Assembly: GCA_021432635.1 (NCBI GenBank)
Contig: MU270073.1
Location: forward strand, 214,161-278,160
Direction: 5' to 3'
DNA length: 64,000 nt
Source of the DNA: Thozetella sp. PMI_491
Lineage: Eukaryota; Ascomycota; Sordariomycetes; Chaetosphaeriales; Chaetosphaeriaceae
Made by a program: the position numbers and the translations under genes. The notes under the pieces were generated by a model that worked only from the letters and a program-made list of their open reading frames with translations, was not told the origin of the DNA and searched no databases. Of the stretch, positions 33,773 through 43,894 are shown one piece after another (within the stretch, counting starts at the first letter, position 1; each line of letters opens with the position of its first letter).

Positions 33773-35164
33773 ATGGCCTCCTTAAGCATCCGCAACCTCA
33801 CCACCACGCCCCTGGAGCTCAAGCACATAGCTCGCTTCGAGGGCGAGGCGGTGGGCGGGAGCGGCATCGCCAACATCACCTCCGCCATTGGCAACCTGTT
33901 CAACGGCACCAAGTCCGCCGCCGTCAAGCCCAAGGGCGACGAGCCCACCAGCCACGAAGACGTCAGCGGCGTCACGGTCCAGCCCTTCACCGAGGTCGTG
34001 ACCGACATCCGGGCGGCGGACCCGGGGAGGGAGGTGCTCCGGCTGACCTTCGAGGAACCGGGCACGAGCCACCGATACACAGTCGACGTGCCCAGCCCTT
34101 CCCCCCGCAGCGTGGAGCTCGGGCGCGAGGGCGACGCCCCCGGCCAGTTCACGGCTGTCTACTCGGTCGGCGGAGGCGGCCATGTGGCCATCTACAGCAG
34201 CGCCTCCCTCGCGTCGTGGATGCGCGAGCTGTCGGACGGCCATTCCCTCTCGGCGCTGTCCATCCCAGGCACGCACAACAGCCCGACCTGCTACGTCGCG
34301 CTACCCTCGGTCCGGTGCCAGGCCGTGGGCGTGCGCGAGCAGCTCGACAACGGCGTGCGCTTCATGGACATACGCGTGAGCGTCAATACCGACAACGATG
34401 AGCTCACGCTTGTGCACAGCGTGTTCCCCATCAGCCTGACGGGGAGCAAGTACTTCCGCGATCTGCTGAGCGACGTCTACGCCTTCCTGGACGCCAACCC
34501 GAGCGAGGTGCTGCTGATGAGCATCAAGCGCGAAGGCACCGGCAAGGGGACGGACCAGCAGCTGTCGCGATACCTCAAGGACCGCTATTTTGCCGGCGAC
34601 GCCGAGAGGCGGTGGTTCACCGAGCCCCGGATTCCAACCTTGGGCGAGAGCAGAGGACAAGTTATCCTCGTGAGGCGCTTCAACGTGGACGACAGCCTGC
34701 ACGGGGAACACGGCGGGACCGGTTGGGGCGTCGACGGTTCCTCATGGCCCGACAACTGCGCCGATGGCACGGTGGGCAGCGGCCTGATTCGAGTGCAGGA
34801 CTTTTACGAGGTCGACCAGAGCACCAACATCGAGAAGAAGATTGAGCTGGCACGGGCCCAGCTGGAGAGAGCCGCCCAGCAGGAGGCGTCGGCAGGGTCT
34901 CTCCCCATCTTCGTCAACTTCCTGAGTGCAAGCAACTTCTTCAACGCCAGCTGCTGGCCCGAGAAGATCGCTGCCAAGGTGAACCCGGCCGTGGTCGAAT
35001 ATCTCTGCATGCGGCATGGAGAGCAGGCCAAAGGCCCCAGCCAGCTCCCGATTGGGGACGCCGCCACTGGCATCGTTGTTACGGACTGGGTTGGCCAAAA
35101 CGGCGATTGGGATCTTATCCGGTGCATCGTTGGCTGGAACTCTAGGTTGCAGCTGAGGCAGTAG
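33773..35164 (+). CDS. PI-PLC X-domain phosphodiesterase (bacterial type)
   Basis: An intronless gene of 463 residues. The N-terminal 140 residues form a beta-rich region without a signal peptide. The X-like domain follows: LSIPGTHNS (candidate first catalytic His near residue 166), QLDNGVRFMDIRV, and LTLVHSVFP with the second candidate His near 214. Further blocks are FLDANPSEVLLMSIKRE and RRFNVDD. This arrangement is the calcium-independent, single-domain type known from Bacillus and Listeria and also found in many fungi. Such enzymes cleave phosphatidylinositol to diacylglycerol and inositol phosphate; some fungal relatives have no tested activity. Absence of a signal peptide suggests an intracellular or unconventional location. 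The end of the coding region reads CIVGWNSRLQLRQ. The call is by motif order, and substrate is inferred. Confidence 0.9.
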   Translation: MASLSIRNLTTTPLELKHIARFEGEAVGGSGIANITSAIGNLFNGTKSAAVKPKGDEPTSHEDVSGVTVQPFTEVVTDIRAADPGREVLRLTFEEPGTSHRYTVDVPSPSPRSVELGREGDAPGQFTAVYSVGGGGHVAIYSSASLASWMRELSDGHSLSALSIPGTHNSPTCYVALPSVRCQAVGVREQLDNGVRFMDIRVSVNTDNDELTLVHSVFPISLTGSKYFRDLLSDVYAFLDANPSEVLLMSIKREGTGKGTDQQLSRYLKDRYFAGDAERRWFTEPRIPTLGESRGQVILVRRFNVDDSLHGEHGGTGWGVDGSSWPDNCADGTVGSGLIRVQDFYEVDQSTNIEKKIELARAQLERAAQQEASAGSLPIFVNFLSASNFFNASCWPEKIAAKVNPAVVEYLCMRHGEQAKGPSQLPIGDAATGIVVTDWVGQNGDWDLIRCIVGWNSRLQLRQ

Positions 35165-36920
35165 GGACTCCATGCAACGGGTCTCCAGCCTTGCTACGAA
35201 CATACACATCGCATTGTCACTGGGTTTAGGGTTTAGGGTGAGCAACGGGGTTCGGATATCATTTTGCATTCTTGGGACTATAGATCTTCCCACCATAAAA
35301 CGCCATCTGTCTTGTGTCTTGTGCCTTTACATCTACAGTCATGATAGATAGAAAGACCTGAATCCGTGTCAGCAAGATGGTTCGCACATTGAAATGTCCC
35401 AGATGCAAAGGATGGGCAACACAAATCAGTTCTCCAAGATGACAAATTTCCTCATGAGTAATCAGAAGGAAGGTTTAGCAGGAAATGGTACAGATCATCA
35501 TAAAGGCGATGCGACCATCCAGGGCAGAACATGTACAAAAAGTAGTACTTACACAAGAAGCGAGCACAATGTCTAACGGAGCATAGTAATTTACCTGCCA
35601 CGAGACCGAGCAGAGTTAGCCAGTGACCTCTTTGGAGATGGCAAGCAACATCAAGTAGCAAATAAGTTTCAGCCTGTCACAAGGTCAGCTCCTGTATGTA
35701 TACGGCATTGGGAAACGGGACGACATACCTCATTAAATCAGATTTTGTAAAGTGTTCATTTCCAACCCAGTGGGAGGATCAAACAGTGTGAATAACAGCT
35801 CATCATGTAAATGGAAAAAATAGGCGAAAACACTAGGAATATGCCAATTACCTGCCAGCAACGGTCAGTCAAGCGTTCACGGTGGATGCGTGTTAGGGCC
35901 ATGGCAGGATCGAGGAAGGCACGTTCAGCTGACGAGGTCTCAGCATGAATTTCTCCCGCGCTCCTCCCCACAAGGTTTGTACGCCTTGCTTTTGATGGAG
36001 AGAAACTGAGAGGCTTCGCTATGTCCGCCCGTTCGTTCAAATTTCGTCATTGTGCCGGGAGGGTGCAAGCAAGTCGGAGTGTATCATACCTAAGCATCAA
36101 CAGGTTAGCAGGAGCCCGCCGACGTAATCAATGCCAGTAAAAAGCGAGAAGAGTCCCATTGTCAGACAAGGCTGAAACTATAAGATTGGTTTCCACATCA
36201 TATATTCGGCATGAGGAATCCCTATATGTCTTTCTATCATCACTCAGGGGGGGAGGGAAGTGAAGCAGCAACTGCGAAGACGACTAACCTTTTGTGTCTG
36301 TACGCAGTTCGGACGCGTCAATCAACACATCATACACAAAGAATTGTACAACGCAGGAGCCCGCACTATTAAATGCCGTTAGCAATTTGTACAAGCAAAA
36401 GCTGGCCAAGACAACGGCAGAAAGTCTTTGCTCAGGGTAATTCTAGAGTTATTTTGTAGTCCCCATGGTGCTTGTAAGTATTGGATTGTTCATAAGATCG
36501 TCATCATAGCAAAGAATTCGCGAGACATTAAGAGAATGCCTTACCTTGCGGAGGGAGAGCCCAACGCTCCGAAAGCTTTTGAGCTGTGAAGTGGAAGAGA
36601 AAGCAAAGGAGAAAGGAACTTGGAGCTCGAGAAAAAATACTGCGAGTCGAAAAAATTCAGTGTGGAGACCAGCTTGCCCCACCACCGGATCCTTGTTGAT
36701 GCACCACCACACCTGCTTGCCTTACCGCCTTAGGTTCCACAAGGAGATGTGGCGGTGCAGATCTGGGGTTCCGCTCGGTGGCAATATCTTATCGATAAGA
36801 GCGATGATGAAGCCTCCCGACCTCTTCCGGTTGTTGTTCCCCGACTCACTCATACCTCAACACACTCGAGGATCTGTGAAGCCCAATCTCCCCTCCCGAG
36901 GTTGACCAAGCTCACGCATC
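35165..36920. other. Gene-poor 1.75 kb with scattered intron-like signals
   Basis: No protein-coding gene can be supported. The region is AT-richer than the flanks. It has GGGTTTAGGGTTTAGGG at 35222-35238 and several splice-like strings on both strands (for example ACTAACC before a CAG near 36283-36309 on plus, and CTAACC before CTTAG near 36091-36108 on minus). This could be a spliced non-coding RNA or decayed sequence. Confidence 0.45.
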
Positions 36921-38249
36921 ATGTCTCCGGTAGGAGGCATATGGGCCCATGCGGCCATGCGTGTAGCATCCAAGACCTTGGTGGCGGCATCCAAAACGAT
37001 GCGCGCCAAGATCTCGGTTGCTTTACGCCCCCTCAACGCAGAACTACAGCCTATCCTCGCCCGCAACGCCACGCCCGCTGGCCGCCAACCCGTCCACCCG
37101 GCCGCCTGGCTCCGACAGCAGAAGCGTGTCGGGAAGTGGTACTCATCTAACGCTTATGCCAATGTCCATGCCGCCGTCCGCCGGTATCTGAGCACTGGCC
37201 CCTCGGGCTCGGGCGCCGGTCCACGGTTCGACCGAACCAAGTTTCCCGTGTCGAACACATCGCGCCAGGTCGCCCAGCTGACCGGCCGCGCTCCCTTCGC
37301 CTCGACGCTGCGTCCGAACCTTACCGGCGGAGCTCTACCCCGAACCGCCGGTGGATACTCGGCAGCGGGGTCCGGACGTGCTGGAGGTGCTCGGTACTTC
37401 AGCCACACCCCAGCCGCGCCCGCCCAGGTGGTGCAGAACGTCAGCCAGGCCATGCGGGCATTCTGGCTCTCGGGCCAGCGCGCCGTCTACGAAGGCACCG
37501 ATGCCGAAGGAAACGCACGATACAGGGCATTCAATGTGGCCCACGACGAGGCCCGCAAGCGCCTAGCCAAGGTCTCTTTCTTGGCGCCCGGCTCGTACAT
37601 TGACTTCCGCATCAACCCCACCGTGACGGCCCTCAGCCCTCTCGCTGTTGCGTTCCCGTTCGCCACCGCCGAGGCGTTTGGCATGGCCACGAAGCCCCAG
37701 GCTGGTGCTGCCACTCTCAACGACGAGGGATTCCTCGACGTCCTGTCTGTGGATTTCACACGGGCACTCAAAGACCTGACCATGGTCATGTCGGACCTCA
37801 AAAAGCTATCCGTCCTGGGAGACCTGCCCATCTCACTGGAGGACAAGAACTGTGTTCTCCGAGTACGATTTCCCGGCGTAGACGCCGAGACGGTGTCCCG
37901 GCTCTGTGACGACGTCGGGGTCGAGCGCGGCGTAGTTCGGCAGGATAGCGACTTTGACGACAGCGTGGGCGTCGCGCTTGCCCTGAAGTTTCCCTTCGCC
38001 CCTGACCAAAAGACACGGACTCTCAGCTCCCCCAGCTCGGGCATGTCGGAGGCCGAAGAGGCCTTCTACGCCGAGTACAACGAGAATCCGTGGCTATCGT
38101 CGCCCGAGCCTGAAGAAGGCTACGAGAGCGCATCTCCACCTCTGATGAGCTACTCGGGCGAGCGCTGCTCAGATGAAATCGATGACCTGGAAGGGATTTA
38201 CCGGTTCATCGAGGAGTGCGACAGGGCCAGATCGAGGGGTCCGTTTTGA
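36921..38249 (+). CDS. Conserved fungal protein of unknown function, likely mitochondrial
   Basis: Single exon of 442 residues. The first 150 residues are rich in Arg, Ala and Ser, poor in acidic residues and include several RYLSTGP- and RYFSHTP-type strings, which looks like an extended mitochondrial targeting region. A folded middle follows (QVVQNVSQAMRAFWLSGQRAVYEG, SFLAPGSYIDFRINPTVTALSPLAVAFPF). A second conserved-looking block contains DLPISLEDKNCVLRVRFPGVD and ALALKFPFAPDQKTRTLSS. The tail is acidic (EEAFYAEYNENPWLSSPEPEEGYE). I recall similar Sordariomycete proteins labelled casein kinase II beta 2 subunit, but no cysteine zinc finger of CK2 beta is present, so I do not use that name. 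Function is unknown. Confidence 0.85.
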   Translation: MSPVGGIWAHAAMRVASKTLVAASKTMRAKISVALRPLNAELQPILARNATPAGRQPVHPAAWLRQQKRVGKWYSSNAYANVHAAVRRYLSTGPSGSGAGPRFDRTKFPVSNTSRQVAQLTGRAPFASTLRPNLTGGALPRTAGGYSAAGSGRAGGARYFSHTPAAPAQVVQNVSQAMRAFWLSGQRAVYEGTDAEGNARYRAFNVAHDEARKRLAKVSFLAPGSYIDFRINPTVTALSPLAVAFPFATAEAFGMATKPQAGAATLNDEGFLDVLSVDFTRALKDLTMVMSDLKKLSVLGDLPISLEDKNCVLRVRFPGVDAETVSRLCDDVGVERGVVRQDSDFDDSVGVALALKFPFAPDQKTRTLSSPSSGMSEAEEAFYAEYNENPWLSSPEPEEGYESASPPLMSYSGERCSDEIDDLEGIYRFIEECDRARSRGPF

Positions 38250-38944
38250 GGCTCCTCGCGTGCTTGCCTGCTAGTTCGTTGGCAACATGATGCGATGGAT
38301 TTGAACCAGTGTCTCGATTGTATTTGTTTTGGTACAGGAAGGAAAAGGGGAAAATACCACACTCTTTTGTACAATAGGAAACACAAACCTTGGCCGCATA
38401 CGGCCGGACAGCTCTGAGCGCGAATGGAATCTCCTTATCGTTCTGATTCAAAGGGTCGAACCTAACAAGGTCGAGACCAGTACTACAGACTCCGCGAGAA
38501 AAAGGTGGGAAGAGCCCGTACACATATAGTCTCTCATTTATAATCTGTTATAACTACCAGAGCACCATAGACTCATACAATAGGGTATCTGACCACGTCT
38601 GTCGACCCTAGAACGCCGTATAAAACAAACAGGCCATCGTGGCAACCTTGGTCCGTCTCAACTGGACAACTTCTGCACCGTACCCCTCTACCCTATAGAG
38701 GCTCCTGTCCCTAAAAATGAGATATTGGCCAGGCAATTCGAGTGGCCTGTCCAATTCTCGAGTGGTGAATGCAGCGCGAACGCAGCGACTCACGACGGAT
38801 CATCATCCCACCACAAACTCGTCACGCTCCTACACCGTACCACCATCCCACCACAAACTTGTCACGCTCTCACACATTTCTTTTCGTTCGCCGTTACCGA
38901 TGCAAGGGTAACTGCTCCGGGCCACAATAGATTTGCCGGATAGA
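38250..38944. other. Convergent intergenic region, no gene seen
   Basis: Contains a near-duplicate segment, CACCACAAACT(C/T)GTCACGCTC at about 38810-38828 and 38852-38870. I see no gene. A tRNA B-box-like string on the minus strand near 38455 does not fold into a T-arm. Confidence 0.55.
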
Positions 38945-41752
38945 TTACGAAAGGCGCATCAGTGCCTTCCAGCGCCGCCGTTCTTCCGCGAGGACCTCCC
39001 TATCGCGGGCCATCTGCTCTTCCAAGACGAAAGAGTCGACCTGAGTGTCGACGTCACCGGTGCTCTTGCGGGCGGAGCCACGGCGCAGGCGGGGAGCTGA
39101 GCCAGACTTTCGAGGTTCGATGATACTGACGAGATCATCATTTGGACGCGCCCGCGCCTTGATAGCGAGCGAGGGCGAGGTGGGTTCCTCGGGCAAGTAA
39201 TCCAGCTCGTATGTCGGGCGGTTCAGAATGAATGGTTTCTTCTTCGTGGACTTGGTCTTCCCTCCCGCGAAAGGGGGGATAGGAGGGAGAGGCACGGGCG
39301 TAACCTTCTTCTTCTCCGGATCCTTGCTCATCTCAGCAGTCCTATTGGTAAGTGGAGGCAGCACAGGGGGTGGAATAGGAGTTATCTTGGGAATACCCTT
39401 GGGGATGGGGTTGCTGGGCGCGATGGGATTCTTGGCGTAGGATGGAAGAGGGATCGGGCTGGTCGATTGAGCAACAGGGTTGCTCAGATCACTGCGTGCC
39501 CAAGATGGAAGGGTTTTAGTGGCAAGAGACAAGCCAGGCCCGTCCGGAGATTCAGCGGCGCCGAAGAATCGCATCTTTGGTGGGGAAGGGTACTCGTAGA
39601 CTGGCTCTAGAGATGAGTGAGTGCGAGCCAGAGGACTAGGGCGAGCCACTCGATCTTGCTTCCACCAAGAGCGCTCGCGGCTAGGAATAGTATTCCTGCC
39701 GGCGCTGCGAGGAGACGGCTTATGGCCGGGAGAGCCACGGTTCTAGCGGGGCCGTCTCGCCATGGGGTCCTTGATATGAACGCCGCGGCCTGTCTCTGTG
39801 TGGTAAATGGCTTCAGGCTTGGGGGGTTCGATGCGGACGGGGACCTGCATGTTAGTTCCTCGAGCCTGTGTGTCAACATTCTCGGCATGTCGGACGTCGT
39901 GGGGCGAAGAGGATGGGAATTTCATCAGTTGGTCGAGGCTATGAGCATCAATATCAACACCGTCGAAGAGACGGGGGTCCAAGGGGCCGAAGCCTGCTAG
40001 GGTATATCCTCCCTTCTCCTGGGCCTCTTTTTTCACCGCGGCGGATCTACCTCTCTCCTCACCAAGATGTAGGGTTTCGACGCTCGCCTGCCGGCTGATG
40101 GGGTTGTCAGTTGGTTTGGGGGAGTTAGTTACGGTGTGAAACTTGCCGGCACCTATCCCCGACGCGAATGTGCCCTTTTCGTCCCACTTTGGCTTCTTGA
40201 TCAGCTCGGCCTTCCGTCCGGTGGTCGCAGCGGCGTGGGGAGAGCTGCTATGGGGCCTGCCCTTCTGGCCGATCGTCGAGCGGGCCGGGGTCATGGTGAG
40301 CGCCCTGGTCTTGTCACCTTGCTTCGCCTTGGTGTGAGAATTCTCGTCCCGGTTCCTCTTAATCACAGAGCTATGGCCGCGTTTATTGTCGTGAAAGAGA
40401 GGGGCATCCAGCGCGCCTGACATGAAGCCAGGAGAACCCGGCAAGCTTCGGGATTTCTTCCTTCGATGCGGCGGGACCTCCTTAACGCGGTCCCTGAAGC
40501 CAAGCGGGTTGTTCAGGATTTCGGTTCGACGGCGAGAATAATATTCTTCGTCAGGATCGATCTCCTGGGGCTGCGGCGGCGCGGGGGTGAGTACGTCTTG
40601 AGTTGCGGAGGCAATGGCCGGAGAAATCCGTATAACCGGGATTGCTTCCTCCACCTTCACGCCACCGCGGTCGTCAGTTGTGGTAGATTTGGATTCGGCC
40701 TTCTCCTTCTTCGGCGATTTCTTCAGAACGAGCTTCTCATCCGGGCTGACGGCGGGGTTCGCATCTGCGACCTTTGGAGTTGAAGGCGTGTTCGAGGCAC
40801 TATGATTCTCCTTCACTTTCTTCACAGGCTGCTCGGTGCTGCCCCGAGGCTCGTCGCCTCTGGCTTCACTACTCTCGTCTTTACGGTTCTTCTTGGCCTT
40901 CTTCAACTTCTTTCTGTTCTCCGATGTGGACTCCCCCGCCACTTGTTTCATGGGAACGGGAGTCTCGTGCTGGGATTCGTTCTCCTGGTTCTTGAGGCTG
41001 GGCTTGAGGACGGTCTCATCATCGTCAGAGTGCACGGCGGATTTGGGGGCGGTATTCTTCTTCGCCTTCGCAACCTTTTGGCCGTTTTCTACTCCCAGCT
41101 GCTCGTGACGGTCCTTGCGCTTCCGAGTGAGGCGCGATGACTCCTGCGATGCCGAGGTCTTGTTTTCCTCCTTGGGTGGTGAGATAGCACTGCTGTTGCC
41201 CGTATTTTGACTGCCATTGCCGGTGGTGGCTTCCTTGCTCTTAGCAATCTCGTGCTCAGATGACAGGCAGGACGACGATGAATCCTGCTCGGGCTGGCGT
41301 TGCTCGGTAAGCTTGCGCGCGAGGTCTTTGTCGGACTCCACGAGGGGCTTGATGCTCTTCTTGACTTTCCGGTGGAGAGTTCGGATCAAAGCGAGGTCTT
41401 TGGCTCTCTCCTCGGTCGGCCCCAGGAGGTATCGACGCTTCTGCTGGGTTAGCGCCTCAGCCAGCTGCTTGCGAAGTCGAAGCTGTCGGCTGTGGAGGCG
41501 GCTTTGCTGAATTAGAAGCTTTGCACGGTGCAAATAGTTGCCGGTGCTGGTTTTATTCGTGCTCGCCTCGCGATGGAGCTCTCGATCAATCATGGTTCGC
41601 TTCTCGATCAAGCGCAGGGTCTTACGCTCAATGGCCTGGCGCGTCATGTCGTTGAAGGGCTTTGGGAGGGTATGCTTTGTGAGTTGCTCCTCTCGAGTAG
41701 ACCGAGGTCCCAAGTCAGGACGCTCTCTCTTGGGAGAAAGCTTGGAATCCAT
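38945..41752 (-). CDS. Long charged unknown protein, one frame broken by an in-frame TAG
   Basis: One continuous frame runs from ATG at 41752 to a stop at 38945 (936 codons), except for a single TAG at 39743-39745. The first part (41752-39743) encodes 669 residues: an N-terminal helical, Arg/Lys/Glu-rich region (LPKPFNDMTRQAIERKT, RRYLLGPTEERAKDLALIRTL), a long low-complexity Lys/Ser/Glu section with likely nuclear signals, and conserved-looking blocks such as PKWDEKGTFASGIGAGKFHTV and GYTLAGFGPLDPRLFDG. The part after TAG (39742-38945) continues in the same frame with a Pro-rich stretch, RPTYELDYLPEEP, and a coiled end EEQMARDREVLAEERRRW. I do not recognise the family. A nonsense change, a base error, readthrough or a poorly matched intron could explain the stop. 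A possible 51-base in-frame intron ends at CTAACATGCAG just before 39843, but its donor is weak. Confidence 0.75.
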
Positions 41753-42515
41753 CTTGGGACGCGGCGGGGAAGAGCTGGGGCTGTTTTTGAAGGATGGGCG
41801 CGTCGCTGGTCAAGATACTGGCACCGTCCTTTTGACAACCACTGGGTTTGTTGTTGATGGTGGAGGTCCCTTTTTTTTTTGACCTCGAAGGTAAAATAGG
41901 GAAGAAAAAAGCCCCGCGGGGCACAATGAGGGGGGTAGGGGCGTAAAATGTGCAGGAACCCTCGTTGCGCCGTCACATCTTTTTCACCTTTTTTCACGAT
42001 GCTCTAGAACATTTGCTCGCGGACCAAATAGTGTTATCTTATCAGCGATTGAGCCGATCGGCGCTTGATGTGGGGTGCGCGGTGGCACGGCCTCCGCAAG
42101 GTACAACTGTACTTGTACCTCCCCTTGGCCTACCTGGGGTGCATCTTGCGGACTTGGCAAGCTTGATTAGCTGAGCAAAGCTGAGCTACAGCTCTTTTAG
42201 GGGACACTAGGAGGCGCCACTGGCAATGGCCAATGTCTGCCAATGGCCGGTTGGAAGTACCGACGACCGCCCTTTCGAGCGAGCCGTCGTTTACTCCGCA
42301 CTGAATGGCGGCACCTTCTTGGACCTCGGCATGGTTTCGGCGCGAGGACCCCACGTAACCGATTCAGTTCCCCTGCCACTGAGCAAGCAAACTAGGCTTC
42401 AATAAAGTCCAGGTTGGGGCTCTTCCATGCTTGGTCGAAACTAAACTTTTTGCATCCCTATTAATTGCCTGTTTTTGACGATTCTGCACCCCTCTAGCTG
42501 CTCAGGATCTTCACC
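41753..42515. other. Divergent promoter region with inverted repeat
   Basis: Separates the unknown protein (minus) from the hydratase (plus). A ten-base T-run lies near 41870-41880 and an inverted repeat at 42109-42130. No gene seen. Confidence 0.55.
42109..42130. repeat. Inverted repeat, 8-base arms
   Basis: AGGTACAA (42109-42116) and TTGTACCT (42123-42130) flank CTGTAC. It lies in a divergent promoter region and shares GTAC-rich arms with other intergenic palindromes of the window. Confidence 0.75.
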
Positions 42516-43518
42516 ATGTCTGGCCCCGGCGTCGGTTACGAGTTTCCTCCCCGTGAGGTCAAGTGGCTCAAGAGGGATGCTCTCCTCTTCGCCAAGTCGA
42601 TCGGCGCTACCGCAGACGAGCTTCATTTTCTCTATGTTCGTACCGTTGTCCAAAGCTGGCGGGCCGAGCTCGCGAACCGCATCCAAAGTCTAACTGCCCG
42701 TCTTCTAGGAGCTCCATCCCAACTTCGCCGTCTTCCCGACCTACCCGGTCATTCTCCCTTTCAAGAACGACACGCAAGAGGTGATCGACTTCTATGCTGC
42801 CCAGAAGGCGAACCCCATCCCTGGCGTCCCCGCCTTTGACTCGACGCGGGTCGTCGACGGCCAGCGCTTGATCCAGTTCCTCAAGCCCATCCCCACAACC
42901 TCCGAGGGCCGCAAGTTCGAGGTGCGCACCAAGGTGCTGGGCGTTTACGACAAAGGCCGCCCGGGCAGCGTCGTCGAGCTGCAGCAGGAGCTGGTAGATG
43001 CGGGCACTGGCGAGGTCTTCACCCGGGCCATTGGGTCATCCTTCTACGTCGCGCAGGGCAACTGGGGCGGCCCCAAAGGGCCCGCCACCGAGAACTTCCC
43101 GCCCCCCAAGGACAAGAAGCCTGATGTCGAGTTCGAGGACCAGACGACCCAAGAGACGCCGCTTCTGTACCGCCTCAACGGCGACTACAACCCGCTGCAC
43201 GCGACGCCCGAGCCCGGCAAGAAGATGGGCTTCGGCGGCGTCATCATCCACGGCCTGTACTCCTGGAACGCGACTGCGCACGGCATCCTCAAGCACCTCG
43301 GCGGGAGCGACCCCGCTAACATCAAGGAATACCAGGCCCGCTTTGCGAGCCCTGTCCGGCCGGGCGACAAGCTCATCACCTCGGTGTGGCGGACGGGCCA
43401 GTACAAGGGCGACTTCGAGGAGGTCCGGTTTGAGGTTAAGGTGGCCGGCGGCAAGGTCTGCCTCAGCAATGGACGGGCTCTCATCAAGGTTGTTGCGCCC
43501 GCTAAGACCAAGCTTTAG
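42516..43518 (+). CDS. MaoC-type 2-enoyl-CoA hydratase (hydratase 2)
   Basis: Exons 42516-42635 and 42709-43518 give 309 residues. The N-terminal half carries VKWLKRDALLFAKSIGA and ELHPNFAVFPTYPVILPFK, which are typical of the non-catalytic hot-dog domain of hydratase 2. The C-terminal half has the catalytic signature LNGDYNPLHATPE...GFGGVIIHGLYSWN, with Asp and His in the D-x4-H arrangement. The reaction is hydration of trans-2-enoyl-CoA to (3R)-hydroxyacyl-CoA, used in peroxisomal beta-oxidation. This stand-alone protein has the length of the hydratase 2 part of multifunctional enzyme 2 but lacks its dehydrogenase. The last three residues, TKL, resemble but do not match a canonical PTS1. 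The intron donor is GTTCGT, not ideal, but phase and conserved sequence support it. Confidence 0.92.
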
Positions 43519-43894
43519 GTGTCGCCGGCATCGGTCGGACGAGCAGCCGCAACGCGCCAAAGAGATATATAATTGTGCATATTGTAAAAGTCCTGGTTGT
43601 TAGGCAGGTAGCCAAGATAGCCAATTTAGCGAATGGATTGAGACGGTTCAAGCAACTTAAACAAATGTAGGCGTTCTAGGCATCTATATTTTGTTAGTGG
43701 TGCGGGTGGTTAAGCCCACCTGCCGCATGCACTGCTCTAAGCTTTATCTTGGTGCCTGAACTTTTTGCACCTGCAACCTGGAACGCCTAGAGCCCATAAA
43801 AGGCCGAGTGTGTGCCTTCCGTCCTAAAAAAAAAAACCCCCAAAAAAAACCAATGGCCTGAATCCTTGTTCTGCTCCTCTCACGAATCTTTGCA
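43519..43894. other. Intergenic region upstream of the TBCE gene
   Basis: Contains an A/C homopolymer stretch at 43826-43849 and a minimal upstream open frame ATG-GCC-TGA at 43853-43861. No other gene seen. Confidence 0.6.

Noticed and set aside
38440-38470. tRNA B-box-like string GGTTCGACCC on the minus strand
   Set aside because: The flanking bases do not form a T-arm and no matching A-box lies at the right distance.
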